The notes beneath the pieces were generated by a model, which worked only from the letters and a program-made list of their open reading frames with translations, was not told the DNA's origin and did not search any database. The translations under genes were made by a program, and so were the position numbers. Below are positions 6,935 to 15,050 of a stretch of DNA of 41,966 nt, one piece after another. The stretch covers positions 1 through 41,966 of the forward strand of contig CADBZH010000016.1 in NCBI GenBank assembly GCA_902799045.1, read 5' to 3'. This stretch comes from an uncultured Eubacteriales bacterium (GTDB lineage: Bacteria > Bacillota > Clostridia > Christensenellales > Aristaeellaceae). Positions within the stretch are counted from its first letter, which is position 1. The number at the start of each line of letters is the position of its first letter.

Positions 6935-8617
6935 ATGATTCAGATTCGTGATATTCCCGCTTTGCTGGGACAGCTGGAAAACAAAATAGCCGATGAGCTG
7001 GAAGGACAGGAACTGGACTTCAAGCAATGGGAGGACAACTTCAAGGAAATGATGAAAATCCTTGTCCGCGCGGTCGTCAGCTTTGCGAACGCGGGAGAAG
7101 GCATGGTCATCGCGGGCGTCAAAGAGAGGGTCAAGGGCTGTGAAAAGGCGATCCTTGGCGTTCCGCGCTCTGTAGATGCTTTGAGTGTGCAAAGAAGCAT
7201 CTATGACAACACCGAACCCCACATCACAGTCAGGATTCAGGAGGTTCCTGTGGAATACGGCACAGGGCGACTGCTGGCTATACAGGTGTTTCCGGGAATG
7301 CCGCCCTACACGACGAGCGACGGGGCAGGCTGGATTCGCGTGGGCAAGGAGAATAAGCCTCTCACAGGTTCGCGTAGGCGCGAAATGATGGAAAGCATGG
7401 GCTATCACGACGCGACAGCATCAGCCATCGCGGAACACTGGAAAGACGCTTATTCCCCTGCGGCGCTGGAACGGCTGCGGGAAATGATGAGTCAGGAAAC
7501 CGCGCCGTTGGAATTGCAGCGCATGAGCGACGAGGATCTGCTGCAATCCATCGGAGCCCTGAAAGAAGGCAGGATGACAATCGCCGGACTGTTGATGGTC
7601 GGGAAATCGCAATTCATCGAAAAATACGTTCCCTGTCACAGATGGGCTTTCCGCAGGATGACTTCCGATACGGAGTACACGGCCAGGGATGAAGGGAATG
7701 ACGCTATCCCGCTTGCGCTTTGGGAGTTGGAGCGGTACATCGAGGCCGATAACCCGGTTTCCACATTGGAGATAGGATTCTTGCACCCCGAGTTCAAGAA
7801 GTATCCTCAAATCGCGATCCGTGAAGGGATTATGAACGCATTTGCTCACCGGGATTATCGCGTACCTGGCGCGGTGATGGTAAAGCAGTATTCGGACGAA
7901 TTGACCATCAGCAGCCCCGGCGAGCTGATCGGCGGCATTACGCCGGAGAATATATTGCACCACGCGCCGGTCTCCCGCAACAACGCGCTGGCGAATATCC
8001 TTGAAAAGCTCAGGCTCGTCAACCGGAGCAATCTGGGTGTGCCCCGGATTTACTCGTCGATGCTGGCGGAAGGCAAAGAAGCACCGATTTACGAGGTGTT
8101 GGGAGAAAACGTGGAGCTGACGCTGCGCGGTTCCGTGGTCGTGCCCTCCATTCGCATACTGGTCAAGCAGCTTTCTGAAAAGGGTGTGCGGATCGAGGTA
8201 GACGAGCTGATCATCCTGAACTATCTGCTGCGCCATCGGGAGATCACCGCACAAACATCGGCGGAGATATGCCAGCGCTCTGTACGACGGATATCTGAAA
8301 CGCTGAACAGCATGGATGTGGACAATCATATCCTGACAGCGGCGGGAAAGGGCAAGGGGCGTTATTACGTCCTTTCCAATGAAATCCACAAGTTGCTTGC
8401 GGAAGATGTGCAGTATAGCCGAAACGAACAGGCGGAAGAAGCGGCGCTGAAAGCCCAGATACTGACACTTCTGAAAAAACAGCCACTTTCCAACCAGGAA
8501 ATCCGCCAGATCACCGGCAAGACGGCTCAGCAGGTCAGAAAGCTGATGGCCGACATGGAGAAGGACGGCGTGATCCTGACCGGCAAGGGCAGAGGAAGCA
8601 AGTATGTGCTGAACTAA
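6935..8617 (+). CDS. AlbA_2 (Schlafen-like) domain ATP-binding regulator
   Basis: This 560-residue protein has the architecture often annotated as a putative transcriptional regulator or ATP-dependent helicase-like protein. The N-terminal AlbA_2 domain (residues about 12-130) includes EGQELDFKQW and VVSFANAGEGMVIAGV. A GHKL-type ATPase part (HATPase_c_4) around residue 300 has the N-box-like EGIMNAFAHRDYR, and two winged-helix segments lie at the C-terminus (for example LSNQEIRQITGKTAQQVRKL). AlbA_2 proteins bind nucleic acid, and several Schlafen-like members belong to phage-defence loci; the function here is unknown. The ATG at 6935 follows TAGGAGAG. It is monocistronic behind a consensus promoter. 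Confidence 0.8.
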   Translation: MIQIRDIPALLGQLENKIADELEGQELDFKQWEDNFKEMMKILVRAVVSFANAGEGMVIAGVKERVKGCEKAILGVPRSVDALSVQRSIYDNTEPHITVRIQEVPVEYGTGRLLAIQVFPGMPPYTTSDGAGWIRVGKENKPLTGSRRREMMESMGYHDATASAIAEHWKDAYSPAALERLREMMSQETAPLELQRMSDEDLLQSIGALKEGRMTIAGLLMVGKSQFIEKYVPCHRWAFRRMTSDTEYTARDEGNDAIPLALWELERYIEADNPVSTLEIGFLHPEFKKYPQIAIREGIMNAFAHRDYRVPGAVMVKQYSDELTISSPGELIGGITPENILHHAPVSRNNALANILEKLRLVNRSNLGVPRIYSSMLAEGKEAPIYEVLGENVELTLRGSVVVPSIRILVKQLSEKGVRIEVDELIILNYLLRHREITAQTSAEICQRSVRRISETLNSMDVDNHILTAAGKGKGRYYVLSNEIHKLLAEDVQYSRNEQAEEAALKAQILTLLKKQPLSNQEIRQITGKTAQQVRKLMADMEKDGVILTGKGRGSKYVLN

Positions 8618-8629
8618 AAATATAAAAAA

Positions 8630-8655
8630 CATTGGGCGGTCTGGAAGGCCCAATG
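8630..8655 (-). terminator. Hairpin with its T tract facing left
   Basis: CATTGGGC (8630-8637) pairs with GCCCAATG (8648-8655). The T-rich tail (TTTTTTATATTTTT) is on the minus-strand side, so it fits a leftward terminator although no leftward gene precedes it. It may also act as a weak end for the AlbA_2 gene. Confidence 0.45.
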
Positions 8656-8690
8656 GGAAAAGCAGCAATGGTAATCCTCCCAAAAAAGAG

Positions 8691-8719
8691 TTGACAATTC
8701 TGTATTCACATATTATAAT
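8691..8719 (+). promoter_or_regulatory. Consensus promoter of the LacI-amylase operon
   Basis: TTGACA (8691-8696), a 17-base spacer and TATAAT (8714-8719) form a perfect promoter upstream of the LacI-type gene and the alpha-glucan operon behind it. Confidence 0.85.
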
Positions 8720-8724
8720 GATTG

Positions 8725-8738
8725 TGCAAACGGTTGCA
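8725..8738 (+). promoter_or_regulatory. LacI-family operator, first copy
   Basis: TGCAAACGGTTGCA is a near-palindrome with the central CG typical of LacI/MalR-type operators. It lies directly behind the -10, covering the transcription start, where a bound repressor would block initiation. The exact reverse complement occurs at 9715-9728. Confidence 0.75.
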
Positions 8739-8763
8739 TGGCATGCCGAGAGGAGGGAGACAG

Positions 8764-9671
8764 ATGGCGGTGACGATCCATGACGTGGCAAAACTGGCCG
8801 GCGTCAATTCCTCCACAGTTTCTCGTGTGATCAACGGCAAGGCGACCATAACGCCTGACACGAAGGCGCGAGTCTATGCCGCCATGCAGGAATTGGACTA
8901 CCATCCCAATTCCCTGGCGCGGAGCCTCGCCAGCGGCCTGAGAAGGTGGCTCAGGCCAGGGGCTACCAGGTCATCATCGCCAACGGCGCCCAGAGCAAGG
9001 GCGGCAACATCGAAACCCTGATGAAGGAGCACAAGGTGGACGGGCTGATCCTGCCCCCCACCACCGTCAAGCCCGCCCTGATGGAGGCCATCGGGGACTT
9101 TCCCTATGTGGTGCTGGGCACGCCGGACACCCTGCGCGGGGACACCAGCTGGGTGGACAACAACAACGAGCAGGGCGCGGAGATGGCCGTTCGGCACCTG
9201 CAGGAGATGGCATACAGCAACATCGCCTACCTGGGCGGCTACCAGAAGCGGGGCTTTACCAAGCGCCGCGTGAAGGGCTACCAGCGGGCGAACGCCGGGC
9301 GGGAGACGATCCTCGCCACGGACGGCACCTCTGAAAACGCCTACGCCGTTGCCATGGAGGCCCTCAAGCAGCGGGAACATCCGGATGCCTTTGTGTGCAA
9401 TGACAACCTGGCGGCCTTCGGGCTGCTGAAAGCCTGCAAGCAATTGAAGCTCGATGTTCCCAATGACGTGGGCATCGTGGCGTTCGACAACTACCCACTG
9501 GCCGAGTATACCGACCCGCAACTGACGATCATCGACATCGATACCGCCATGCTGGGCGAGCAGACCGCCCAGCTGCTGTTCCGCCGCATCGAAAACAAGG
9601 CGGGCAACCAGCAGATCATGCTGTCCACCACCCTGGTGAAGCGGGCATCGACGGAGAGGAAGGCGAGATAA
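8764..9671 (+). pseudogene. LacI-family maltose-type repressor with internal out-of-frame deletion
   Basis: The N-terminus from ATG 8764 (after AGGAGGGAGAC) is a complete LacI DNA-binding domain: TIHDVAKLAGVNSSTVSRVI and the hinge HPNSLARSLASG (residue 58). Immediately after, near 8938-8942, the frame changes and the ligand-binding domain continues as EKVAQARGYQVIIANG up to TAA at 9671. In relatives about 25-30 residues (first beta strand and helix of the sugar-binding domain) lie between these points. The site therefore looks like a deletion of 75-90 bp that also shifts the frame. As read, translation stops at 9021 after 85 residues with only a DNA-binding domain. A start at GTG 8946 could yield a headless binding domain. 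True mutation and assembly collapse remain possible. Confidence 0.8.
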
Positions 9672-11336
9672 GTGAACGCATCTGCCGTGAGGCACCTTTC
9701 TTTTTACCCCTTTGTGCAACCGTTTGCACGTGATAGCGCGCGGTTCGTGCTGGAGGCAGCCGCGGGTGATCTCCTTGCCTGCGAGCTGATCTGGTGGAGG
9801 CGCTCCCTGCCGGATGAGCAGCATCGCGCCAGCTTGTCCAGGGGCCTGAGCAATGGCGCCGCGGAACAGTGGCAGGCGGAAGTCTGCTTCCCGGAGGAGA
9901 TCCACTACATCAAATACGCCTTTTGCCTGACGGACAACGAGGGGAAACAGGCCTGGTTCAATTCCTATGGCATGAGCGATGGGTTCAACCCGTCCGGCAA
10001 CTTTGAACTGCTGCAGGTCAACGCAACGGACGTGCTGTCCGTGCCGGACTGGGCGAAGGGCTGTATCTTCTACCAGATCTTCCCGGAGCGCTTCCATAAG
10101 ACCGGCCCGGCCTGTGATGGCCTGGGCCCCTGGGACGCCGCGCCGACCCGGGAGAACTTCCTCGGCGGAAACCTGCGGGGCATCCTCGAAAAGCTGCCCT
10201 GGCTTTCGGAATTGGGCGTGGAGTGCCTCTACCTGAACCCGATCTTCGAGGGGGATTTCAACCATAAGTACGCCACTACGGACTACCTCAAGATCGACCC
10301 CGCGTTTGGCACGGAGGCCGACCTGATCGAATTGGTTGAGAAGGCTCATTCACTGGGCATCCGGGTGATCCTGGACGGCGTGTTCAACCACTGCGGCATC
10401 CACTTCCCGCCGTTTGTGGATCTGCTGGAAAACGGCGAAGCAAGCCGCTTCCGGGATTGGTTCTATCCCAAAAAGTATCCCGTCGAAATCGACGCAAAAT
10501 GCTACGAGTGCGTGGGCGACTACCCCTACATGCCCCGGCTGAACGGCGCGAACCCGGAGGTGCGGGACTATGTGGAGAAGGTGCTGCTGTACTGGCTGGA
10601 GCGCGCTCACATCGACGGCTGGCGCTTCGACGTGGCCGACGAGCTGGATCGCCACGCGGTGACCCGCTGGCGCGAGGCCGTCAAGCGGGCTTTTCCGGAC
10701 GCGCTGCTGCTGTGCGAGACCTGGGGCGACGCCTCGCGGCTGCTGGGGCCGGACGGCTTCGACAGCGCCATGAACTACCTGTTCCGGGACGCCATGGTGG
10801 ACTTCTTTGCCCACAGTGCCATGAATGCCAAAGCCCTGAAAGTGCGCCTGGATGGCATGCTGATGCGCTACCCGAGGGAGATCAACCACGCCCAGTACAA
10901 CCTGATCGGTAGCCACGACACCGCCCGCTTCCTGACGGAGGCCAAGGGCGAGAAGTGGCGGCTTCGACTGGCGATGGCCTTTCAGATGCTCTTCCCCGGC
11001 GCACCCGCCGTCTACTACGGCGACGAGATCGGCATGACGGGCGAGAACGACCCCGGCTGCCGGGGCGGCATGGCCTGGGAGCATCAAGATCCAGAGCTGC
11101 TCCAATGGCAAAAGGACATGATCGCCCTGCGCAAGCGGCATCCCGCGCTGCGCTTGGGAAGCTATCATGTGCTGGCTGCGAAGGGCGGGTTGTTCGCCTT
11201 CGAACGGAAGCTGGGCGACGACCGCGTGGCGGCATTCTTCAACGCCTCGGACACACCCGAACAGTTGGACTTCGCGGAGACGGGGGAAACCGTGCACATT
11301 CCGCCGCACTCCGTAAAGATCATAGAGAACCATTAA
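9672..11336 (+). CDS. GH13 alpha-glucosidase/neopullulanase-type amylase
   Basis: This 554-residue cytoplasmic glycoside hydrolase of family 13 has no signal peptide. The N-terminal ~120 residues fit a CBM34-like domain, followed by the (beta/alpha)8 barrel. Catalytic regions seen are DGVFNH (235-240), GWRFDVADE with nucleophile D320, LLCETWGD with acid/base E349, and GSHDTAR with D416. The C-terminal beta domain follows. It probably cleaves maltodextrins imported by the next three genes (neopullulanase, cyclomaltodextrinase or alpha-glucosidase; exact specificity unclear). The GTG start at 9672 directly follows the TAA of the regulator, so translation is coupled. An operator copy lies within codons 15-19. 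Confidence 0.9.
   Translation: MNASAVRHLSFYPFVQPFARDSARFVLEAAAGDLLACELIWWRRSLPDEQHRASLSRGLSNGAAEQWQAEVCFPEEIHYIKYAFCLTDNEGKQAWFNSYGMSDGFNPSGNFELLQVNATDVLSVPDWAKGCIFYQIFPERFHKTGPACDGLGPWDAAPTRENFLGGNLRGILEKLPWLSELGVECLYLNPIFEGDFNHKYATTDYLKIDPAFGTEADLIELVEKAHSLGIRVILDGVFNHCGIHFPPFVDLLENGEASRFRDWFYPKKYPVEIDAKCYECVGDYPYMPRLNGANPEVRDYVEKVLLYWLERAHIDGWRFDVADELDRHAVTRWREAVKRAFPDALLLCETWGDASRLLGPDGFDSAMNYLFRDAMVDFFAHSAMNAKALKVRLDGMLMRYPREINHAQYNLIGSHDTARFLTEAKGEKWRLRLAMAFQMLFPGAPAVYYGDEIGMTGENDPGCRGGMAWEHQDPELLQWQKDMIALRKRHPALRLGSYHVLAAKGGLFAFERKLGDDRVAAFFNASDTPEQLDFAETGETVHIPPHSVKIIENH
9715..9728 (+). promoter_or_regulatory. LacI-family operator, second copy inside the amylase gene
   Basis: TGCAACCGTTTGCA is the exact reverse complement of the operator at 8725-8738, 990 bp downstream, and sits inside amylase codons coding VQPFA. 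It could allow looping or act as a roadblock. Confidence 0.65.
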
Positions 11337-11348
11337 GGAGGAACAATT

Positions 11349-12593
11349 ATGAGTACCCTTAGGAAGATTCTCGCCGTGGTACTGGCCTGCACGCTGCTGC
11401 TTTCAGCCTGCGCGGCACTGGCTGAAGGCGAGACCGTGACCATCAACTTCTGGCACCACTACAGTGCCCAGTCCGCCGAGAACGAGACGCTGATGAACGT
11501 GCTGATCCCCGCCTTCGAGGCGGAGAACCCCGGCATCAAGGTGAACGCTGTGTCCCACGAGTGGGCCGAGCTGCACGACAAGGTGCTTGTCAGCGCCAAT
11601 TCCAATGCGCTGCCGGACGTGGCGCGCTGCGACATCGCCTGGCTGCCGGAGTTCCAGAAGATGGGCATCCTGGTGGCCCTGGACGAGGAGATGCCCGATT
11701 TTGACGAGGTCAGCGGACAGCTGCTGGACAGCGCCATGTCCACCGCCCAGATCGGCGGCCACTACTATGGCCTTGCCCTGAACACCAACAGCAAGATCGT
11801 GTTCTACAACACCGCCATGCTGGAGGCTGCGAACGTCGCCGTTCCCACCACGATGGACGAGTGGGTGGAGGCTGTGAAGGCCCTCTCCGGTGAGAACGAG
11901 AACGGCCAGCAGGTTTGGGGCTGGAACGAGCCCGCCCTGGCCGGCTGGAACATCTGCCCCTTCATCTGGAGTTTCGGCGGCGCGCTGACCAACGAGGACC
12001 AGACCGTGGCCACCGGCTACATAAATGGCCCCGCCACCGTGAAGGCCGTGGAGACCTTCGCCCAGCTGGTGCAGGACGGTGCGATCACCGGCTTCAACTC
12101 TGGCGACATCCCCATGACCGACGGCTTCGGCACCGGACGCTACGCCATGATGCTGGAAGGCCCCTGGAAGTCCGCGGAGCTGGCCGGCGCCTATCCCGAC
12201 GTGGCCTATGGCACCGCGCCCATCCCCGCCGGCGAAGGCGGCAGCGTCTCCGTGCTGGGCGGCGAGGACATCGCCATGTTCAACACCGCCAACCAGGAAG
12301 CAGCCTGGAAGTTCATGCAGTTCATGACCAGCGAATTTGCCGAGACCGAGATGGCCAAGTGCGGCCAGATCCCGGTGAACGTGGCGGCGCTGGAGAGCGA
12401 CACCGTGAAGAGCGCCGATTACGCGCCGTTTATCGACGCCATCCAGACCGCCAGGGTCCGGCCCACCGTCGCCGCCTGGAGCGAAATGGACAACGGCCTG
12501 CAGGTGGCCCTGACCGCCGTGGTCAGCGGCGAAAAGACTGCCCAGGAGGCCCTGGACGAGCTGGCCACCGAGTGGGACGCGCTGCTAAAATAA
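11349..12593 (+). CDS. Maltodextrin-type ABC substrate-binding protein
   Basis: This 414-residue family-1 solute-binding protein (MalE-like) has an N-terminal signal with a lipobox-like LLSAC, putting the lipidated Cys at 21. Cleavage after ALA by signal peptidase I is an alternative. The mature part starts VTINFWHHYSAQSAENETL, typical of maltose/oligosaccharide binders, and has the central GWNICPFIWSFGGAL segment. The ATG follows TAAGGAGGAACAATT. It lies 12 bp behind the amylase gene and 60 bp before the first permease, with a hairpin in that gap. It should deliver alpha-glucan oligosaccharides; the specificity comes from context. Confidence 0.9.
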   Translation: MSTLRKILAVVLACTLLLSACAALAEGETVTINFWHHYSAQSAENETLMNVLIPAFEAENPGIKVNAVSHEWAELHDKVLVSANSNALPDVARCDIAWLPEFQKMGILVALDEEMPDFDEVSGQLLDSAMSTAQIGGHYYGLALNTNSKIVFYNTAMLEAANVAVPTTMDEWVEAVKALSGENENGQQVWGWNEPALAGWNICPFIWSFGGALTNEDQTVATGYINGPATVKAVETFAQLVQDGAITGFNSGDIPMTDGFGTGRYAMMLEGPWKSAELAGAYPDVAYGTAPIPAGEGGSVSVLGGEDIAMFNTANQEAAWKFMQFMTSEFAETEMAKCGQIPVNVAALESDTVKSADYAPFIDAIQTARVRPTVAAWSEMDNGLQVALTAVVSGEKTAQEALDELATEWDALLK

Positions 12594-12604
12594 GGTAAAA
12601 CGAC

Positions 12605-12636
12605 GACGTCGGGGCTGCGTCAACAGTCCCGACGTC
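12605..12636 (+). terminator. Hairpin between binding protein and permease genes
   Basis: GACGTCGGG (12605-12613) pairs with CCCGACGTC (12628-12636), a perfect 9-bp stem without T tract. It probably acts as a 3' stabiliser or partial attenuator, giving more binding protein than permease. Confidence 0.55.
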
Positions 12637-12655
12637 TATCCATGGAGGGATGGCT

Positions 12656-13540
12656 ATGATTCAAAAATCGAGGATCAACCGGGCACAGCTCATCGCGCTG
12701 CTGCTGCCGGGGCTCATCGTGTTCGGCATGTTCACGGTGTACCCCATCGTGCGCCTGTTCTGGATGAGCCTGTGCGACATGCGCTTTTCCTCCATGCTGA
12801 TCCAGCCCTTCGCGGGCCTGATGAACTACCGGGAGGTCTTTGCCGACGGCACCTTCTGGACGGTGTTCGTCAACAGCGTGGTCTACACCCTCGTCACCGT
12901 GCCGGGCCAAATGGCCATCGGGCTGTTCGTCGCCGTGCTGCTGAACGGCATCAAGCGGTTCAGCGTCACCTTCCGGGTCATCAACTACCTTCCGGTGGTG
13001 ACCTCCTGGGTCATCGCCTCGCTGGTGTTCCGCTACATCTTCAACACGGAAGGCCTGCTCAACTACTTCCTGTGGAAGGTGCTGGGCATCACCTCCGGCA
13101 ACATCCGCTGGCTGGACACCCGCTGGAGCGGCCTGACCGTGGCCATGATCCTGGGCATCTGGAAGGGCATTGGCTGGAACATGGTGATCTTCCTGGCAGC
13201 TCTCCAGCAGGTTCCGAAGGACCTTTATGAAGCGGCGGACATCGACGGCTGCGGCGCATGGAAGAAATTTGTCTACGTGACGCTGCCGGGCATCCGGGGC
13301 ACGATCCTGTTTGCGCTGATCGAGCTGACCATCGGCGGCTTCAACGTGTTCACATCCATCAAGATGATCACCGGCGGCAAGCCCGCCCACCAGACGGATA
13401 CGCTGCTCACCTGGATGTACTACAAGGCGTTCAGTACGGGCCAGTTTGGCTACGCGGCGGCGCTGAGCTTCGTGATGGCGCTGTCGCTGGGACTGTTGGC
13501 CATCGTGCAGTTCCGCATGATGCGAAACCGCGACGCATAA
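12656..13540 (+). CDS. Sugar ABC permease, MalF type
   Basis: Integral membrane permease of about 294 residues with six predicted membrane segments, the first around LIALLLPGLIVFGMFTVYPI. The EAA loop that contacts the ATPase is seen as EAADIDGCGAWKKFVYVTLP. The ATG at 12656 is preferred to 12650 because GGAGGG is six bases upstream; from 12650 the site would abut the codon. The stop is four bases before the GTG that opens the next reading frame. It pairs with the following permease to import alpha-glucans. No cognate ATPase gene is in the window. Confidence 0.88.
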   Translation: MIQKSRINRAQLIALLLPGLIVFGMFTVYPIVRLFWMSLCDMRFSSMLIQPFAGLMNYREVFADGTFWTVFVNSVVYTLVTVPGQMAIGLFVAVLLNGIKRFSVTFRVINYLPVVTSWVIASLVFRYIFNTEGLLNYFLWKVLGITSGNIRWLDTRWSGLTVAMILGIWKGIGWNMVIFLAALQQVPKDLYEAADIDGCGAWKKFVYVTLPGIRGTILFALIELTIGGFNVFTSIKMITGGKPAHQTDTLLTWMYYKAFSTGQFGYAAALSFVMALSLGLLAIVQFRMMRNRDA

Positions 13541-13552
13541 GGGGTGAGGAAT

Positions 13553-14404
13553 ATGAAGAAAATCAATGCGGCCAAACTGCGCTCGGTCATCGTTCGGTAC
13601 GTGCTGCTGGCCATCGGCACGGTGGTGTTCACGCTGCCGATGCTCTACATGATCTCCACATCCCTCAGGCCCAACGGCGCGCTGTACGAATACCCACCCC
13701 GCTTCTTCCCCAAACCGGAGGCGCTGACGCTGGAGAACTATGACTACATCCTGCACCAGAGCAAGTTCTACCTGAACTTCCTGAACTCAGTGTTTGTCTC
13801 CGTGTCCACCATCCTCATCGCAGCGGCGGTGGCCTCAGCCATGGCCTTCGTGATCGGCAAGTTCAAGAACCGGAGCACCAAGACGCTGTTCGCCTTCATC
13901 ATCATCACAATGATCATTCCCGGCACCACGATGATCGTGCCCCAGTTCGAGCTGGCGACGAAGCTGGGGTTGGTGAACAGGCTGTGGGGACTGATCCCCT
14001 TCTATGTGGCGTGGGTGATCCCGTTTTCCACCTTCATGATCAAGGGATTCATGGAGAACATCCCGAATGAGATCATGGAGGCTTGCTGGATCGACGGCGC
14101 GGACGTGTGGACTGTCTACACCCGCGTGGCCCTGCCGCTGGCCTCCCCGGCGCTGGCCTCCGTCAGCATCTTCAACTTCCTCACCGCCTGGGAGGAATAC
14201 CCCTGGGCGAACACCGTCATCAACGACACAAGCCTGCGCACGCTGCCCATCGCCATCGCCGGCTTTTTCGGCCAGCACCAGTTTACCCAATGGGGCTATG
14301 TGTTCGCCATGTCGGTGCTGACGCTCATTCCCGTGGTGTTGATCTTCATATTCTGCCAGAAGTTCTTTGTGCAGGGATTGACCGCCGGGAGTGTGAAAGG
14401 ATGA
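13553..14404 (+). CDS. Sugar ABC permease, MalG type
   Basis: Second membrane subunit (283 residues) of the importer, with six membrane segments and the EAA loop EACWIDGADVWTVYTRVALP. The end FVQGLTAGSVKG is the usual C-terminus of MalG-like permeases, so the gene is complete. ATG 13553 follows GGGGTGAGGA; an upstream GTG at 13544 would add three residues. It is last in the LacI-GH13-binding protein-permease-permease operon. A shared MsmX-type ATPase from elsewhere must energise it, as is common in Bacillota. Confidence 0.88.
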   Translation: MKKINAAKLRSVIVRYVLLAIGTVVFTLPMLYMISTSLRPNGALYEYPPRFFPKPEALTLENYDYILHQSKFYLNFLNSVFVSVSTILIAAAVASAMAFVIGKFKNRSTKTLFAFIIITMIIPGTTMIVPQFELATKLGLVNRLWGLIPFYVAWVIPFSTFMIKGFMENIPNEIMEACWIDGADVWTVYTRVALPLASPALASVSIFNFLTAWEEYPWANTVINDTSLRTLPIAIAGFFGQHQFTQWGYVFAMSVLTLIPVVLIFIFCQKFFVQGLTAGSVKG

Positions 14405-14449
14405 TTTATCGCTTGTTTTTTTCGCTTGCGTTCTGTCGCAAGCGATAAA
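14405..14449 (+). terminator. Two nested hairpins ending the alpha-glucan operon
   Basis: TTTATCGCTTG (14405-14415) pairs with CAAGCGATAAA (14439-14449). Alternatively CGCTTGCG (14423-14430) pairs with CGCAAGCG (14437-14444). The structures exclude each other in part. No T tract follows, so it may be a factor-assisted end. Confidence 0.5.
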
Positions 14450-14544
14450 CATATTGTCCAAATCATTTTTAGCTATTGATTCAATGCACTTCAATATGAT
14501 TTGCTCATTCATTTCAACCGCGCGCCATTATGCGTTGTTCGCAT

Positions 14545-14931
14545 TTACCGTTTCCTGAAAACGTATTTCCCTTTTCCCTTGCCCGTCACCGCCTCCGTCA
14601 GGCCCAGTTGAAGCATCTTCTTTAACAGCTCCGACGCGGGAGAAGCCGTCAGCCCCAGGATCCGCATAACGTCTGTCCTGCCGAATACCGCGTCGTGTCC
14701 AAACGCCGCAAACAGCTTCTCAATGTGCGCTTTCGTCTTCGGCTTTACGCCGTCCGGCATTCCAATGTCCTGTTTTTGAGTTTGAATGTCCTGTTTTTCC
14801 GGCTCAATGTCCTGTTTTTCCAGTACGCCGCTGATGTGCATATCCCGGTTGCGCAGTTCATTCCGCTCGCCCAATAGCAAATTCCTCAGGAAGCGTTCAA
14901 GGTATTCCGTGGTCTCCCAGATACCGCTGAT
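14545..14931 (-). pseudogene. C-terminal fragment of a Fic family protein
   Basis: The minus-strand frame gives WETTEYLERFLRNLLLGERN, then ELRNRDMHISGVLEKQDIE, a linker with three copies of a KQDI repeat, and a winged-helix end (RILGLTASPASELLKKML). The FLRNLLLGERNELRNRDMHI pattern is characteristic of the region behind the Fic (AMP-transferase) domain. The catalytic HPFxxGNGR motif and everything before it are missing, and a TGA lies just upstream at 14934. A TTG at 14880 could start a 111-residue remnant. It is part of the scar that also holds a Y-family polymerase piece and a truncated McrB gene. Confidence 0.6.
14764..14826 (+). repeat. Three tandem 21-bp repeats in the Fic-tail linker
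   Basis: Three consecutive 21-base units share AATGTCCTGTTTTT and encode, on the minus strand, EKQDIEP, EKQDIQT and QKQDIGM. Such heptad-length repeats in a linker may vary in number between strains. Confidence 0.75.
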
Positions 14932-14942
14932 TCATACAGCCG

Positions 14943-15050
14943 GATCGCTTGCCGGGCTTCAAATAACCTGGGGCGGCTTGGAACCCCCATGGCCTTGAGA
15001 GATGGACTGACGGCAAGGCAAATCGTCTTGTCGGTACGACTCTCATCAGC
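14943..15050 (-). pseudogene. Internal fragment of a Y-family DNA polymerase (UmuC/DinB type)
   Basis: The minus-strand frame reads ADESRTDKTICLAVSPSLKA, then MGVPSRPRLFEARQAI. This matches the early palm region of Firmicutes UmuC-like polymerases, where VADESRTDKTICLAVSPSLK is followed by a GxxGRPRLFE-like motif. The first ~30 residues (with DxxxFFASVE) and all of the protein after about residue 70 are missing. It begins within the last codons of the McrB gene and ends against the Fic fragment, so two deletion junctions lie within about 130 bp. Confidence 0.6.

Noticed and set aside
8898-10349. 483-codon minus-strand frame opposite LacI and amylase genes
   Set aside because: Composition and position mark it as a shadow of the sense genes.
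14405-14512. Minus-strand frame starting MNEQIILKCIESIAKNDLDN
   Set aside because: The first 35 residues look protein-like, but there is no ribosome binding site, it crosses the operon-end hairpins and then continues as malG antisense. Possibly a stub of a lost gene, not supportable.
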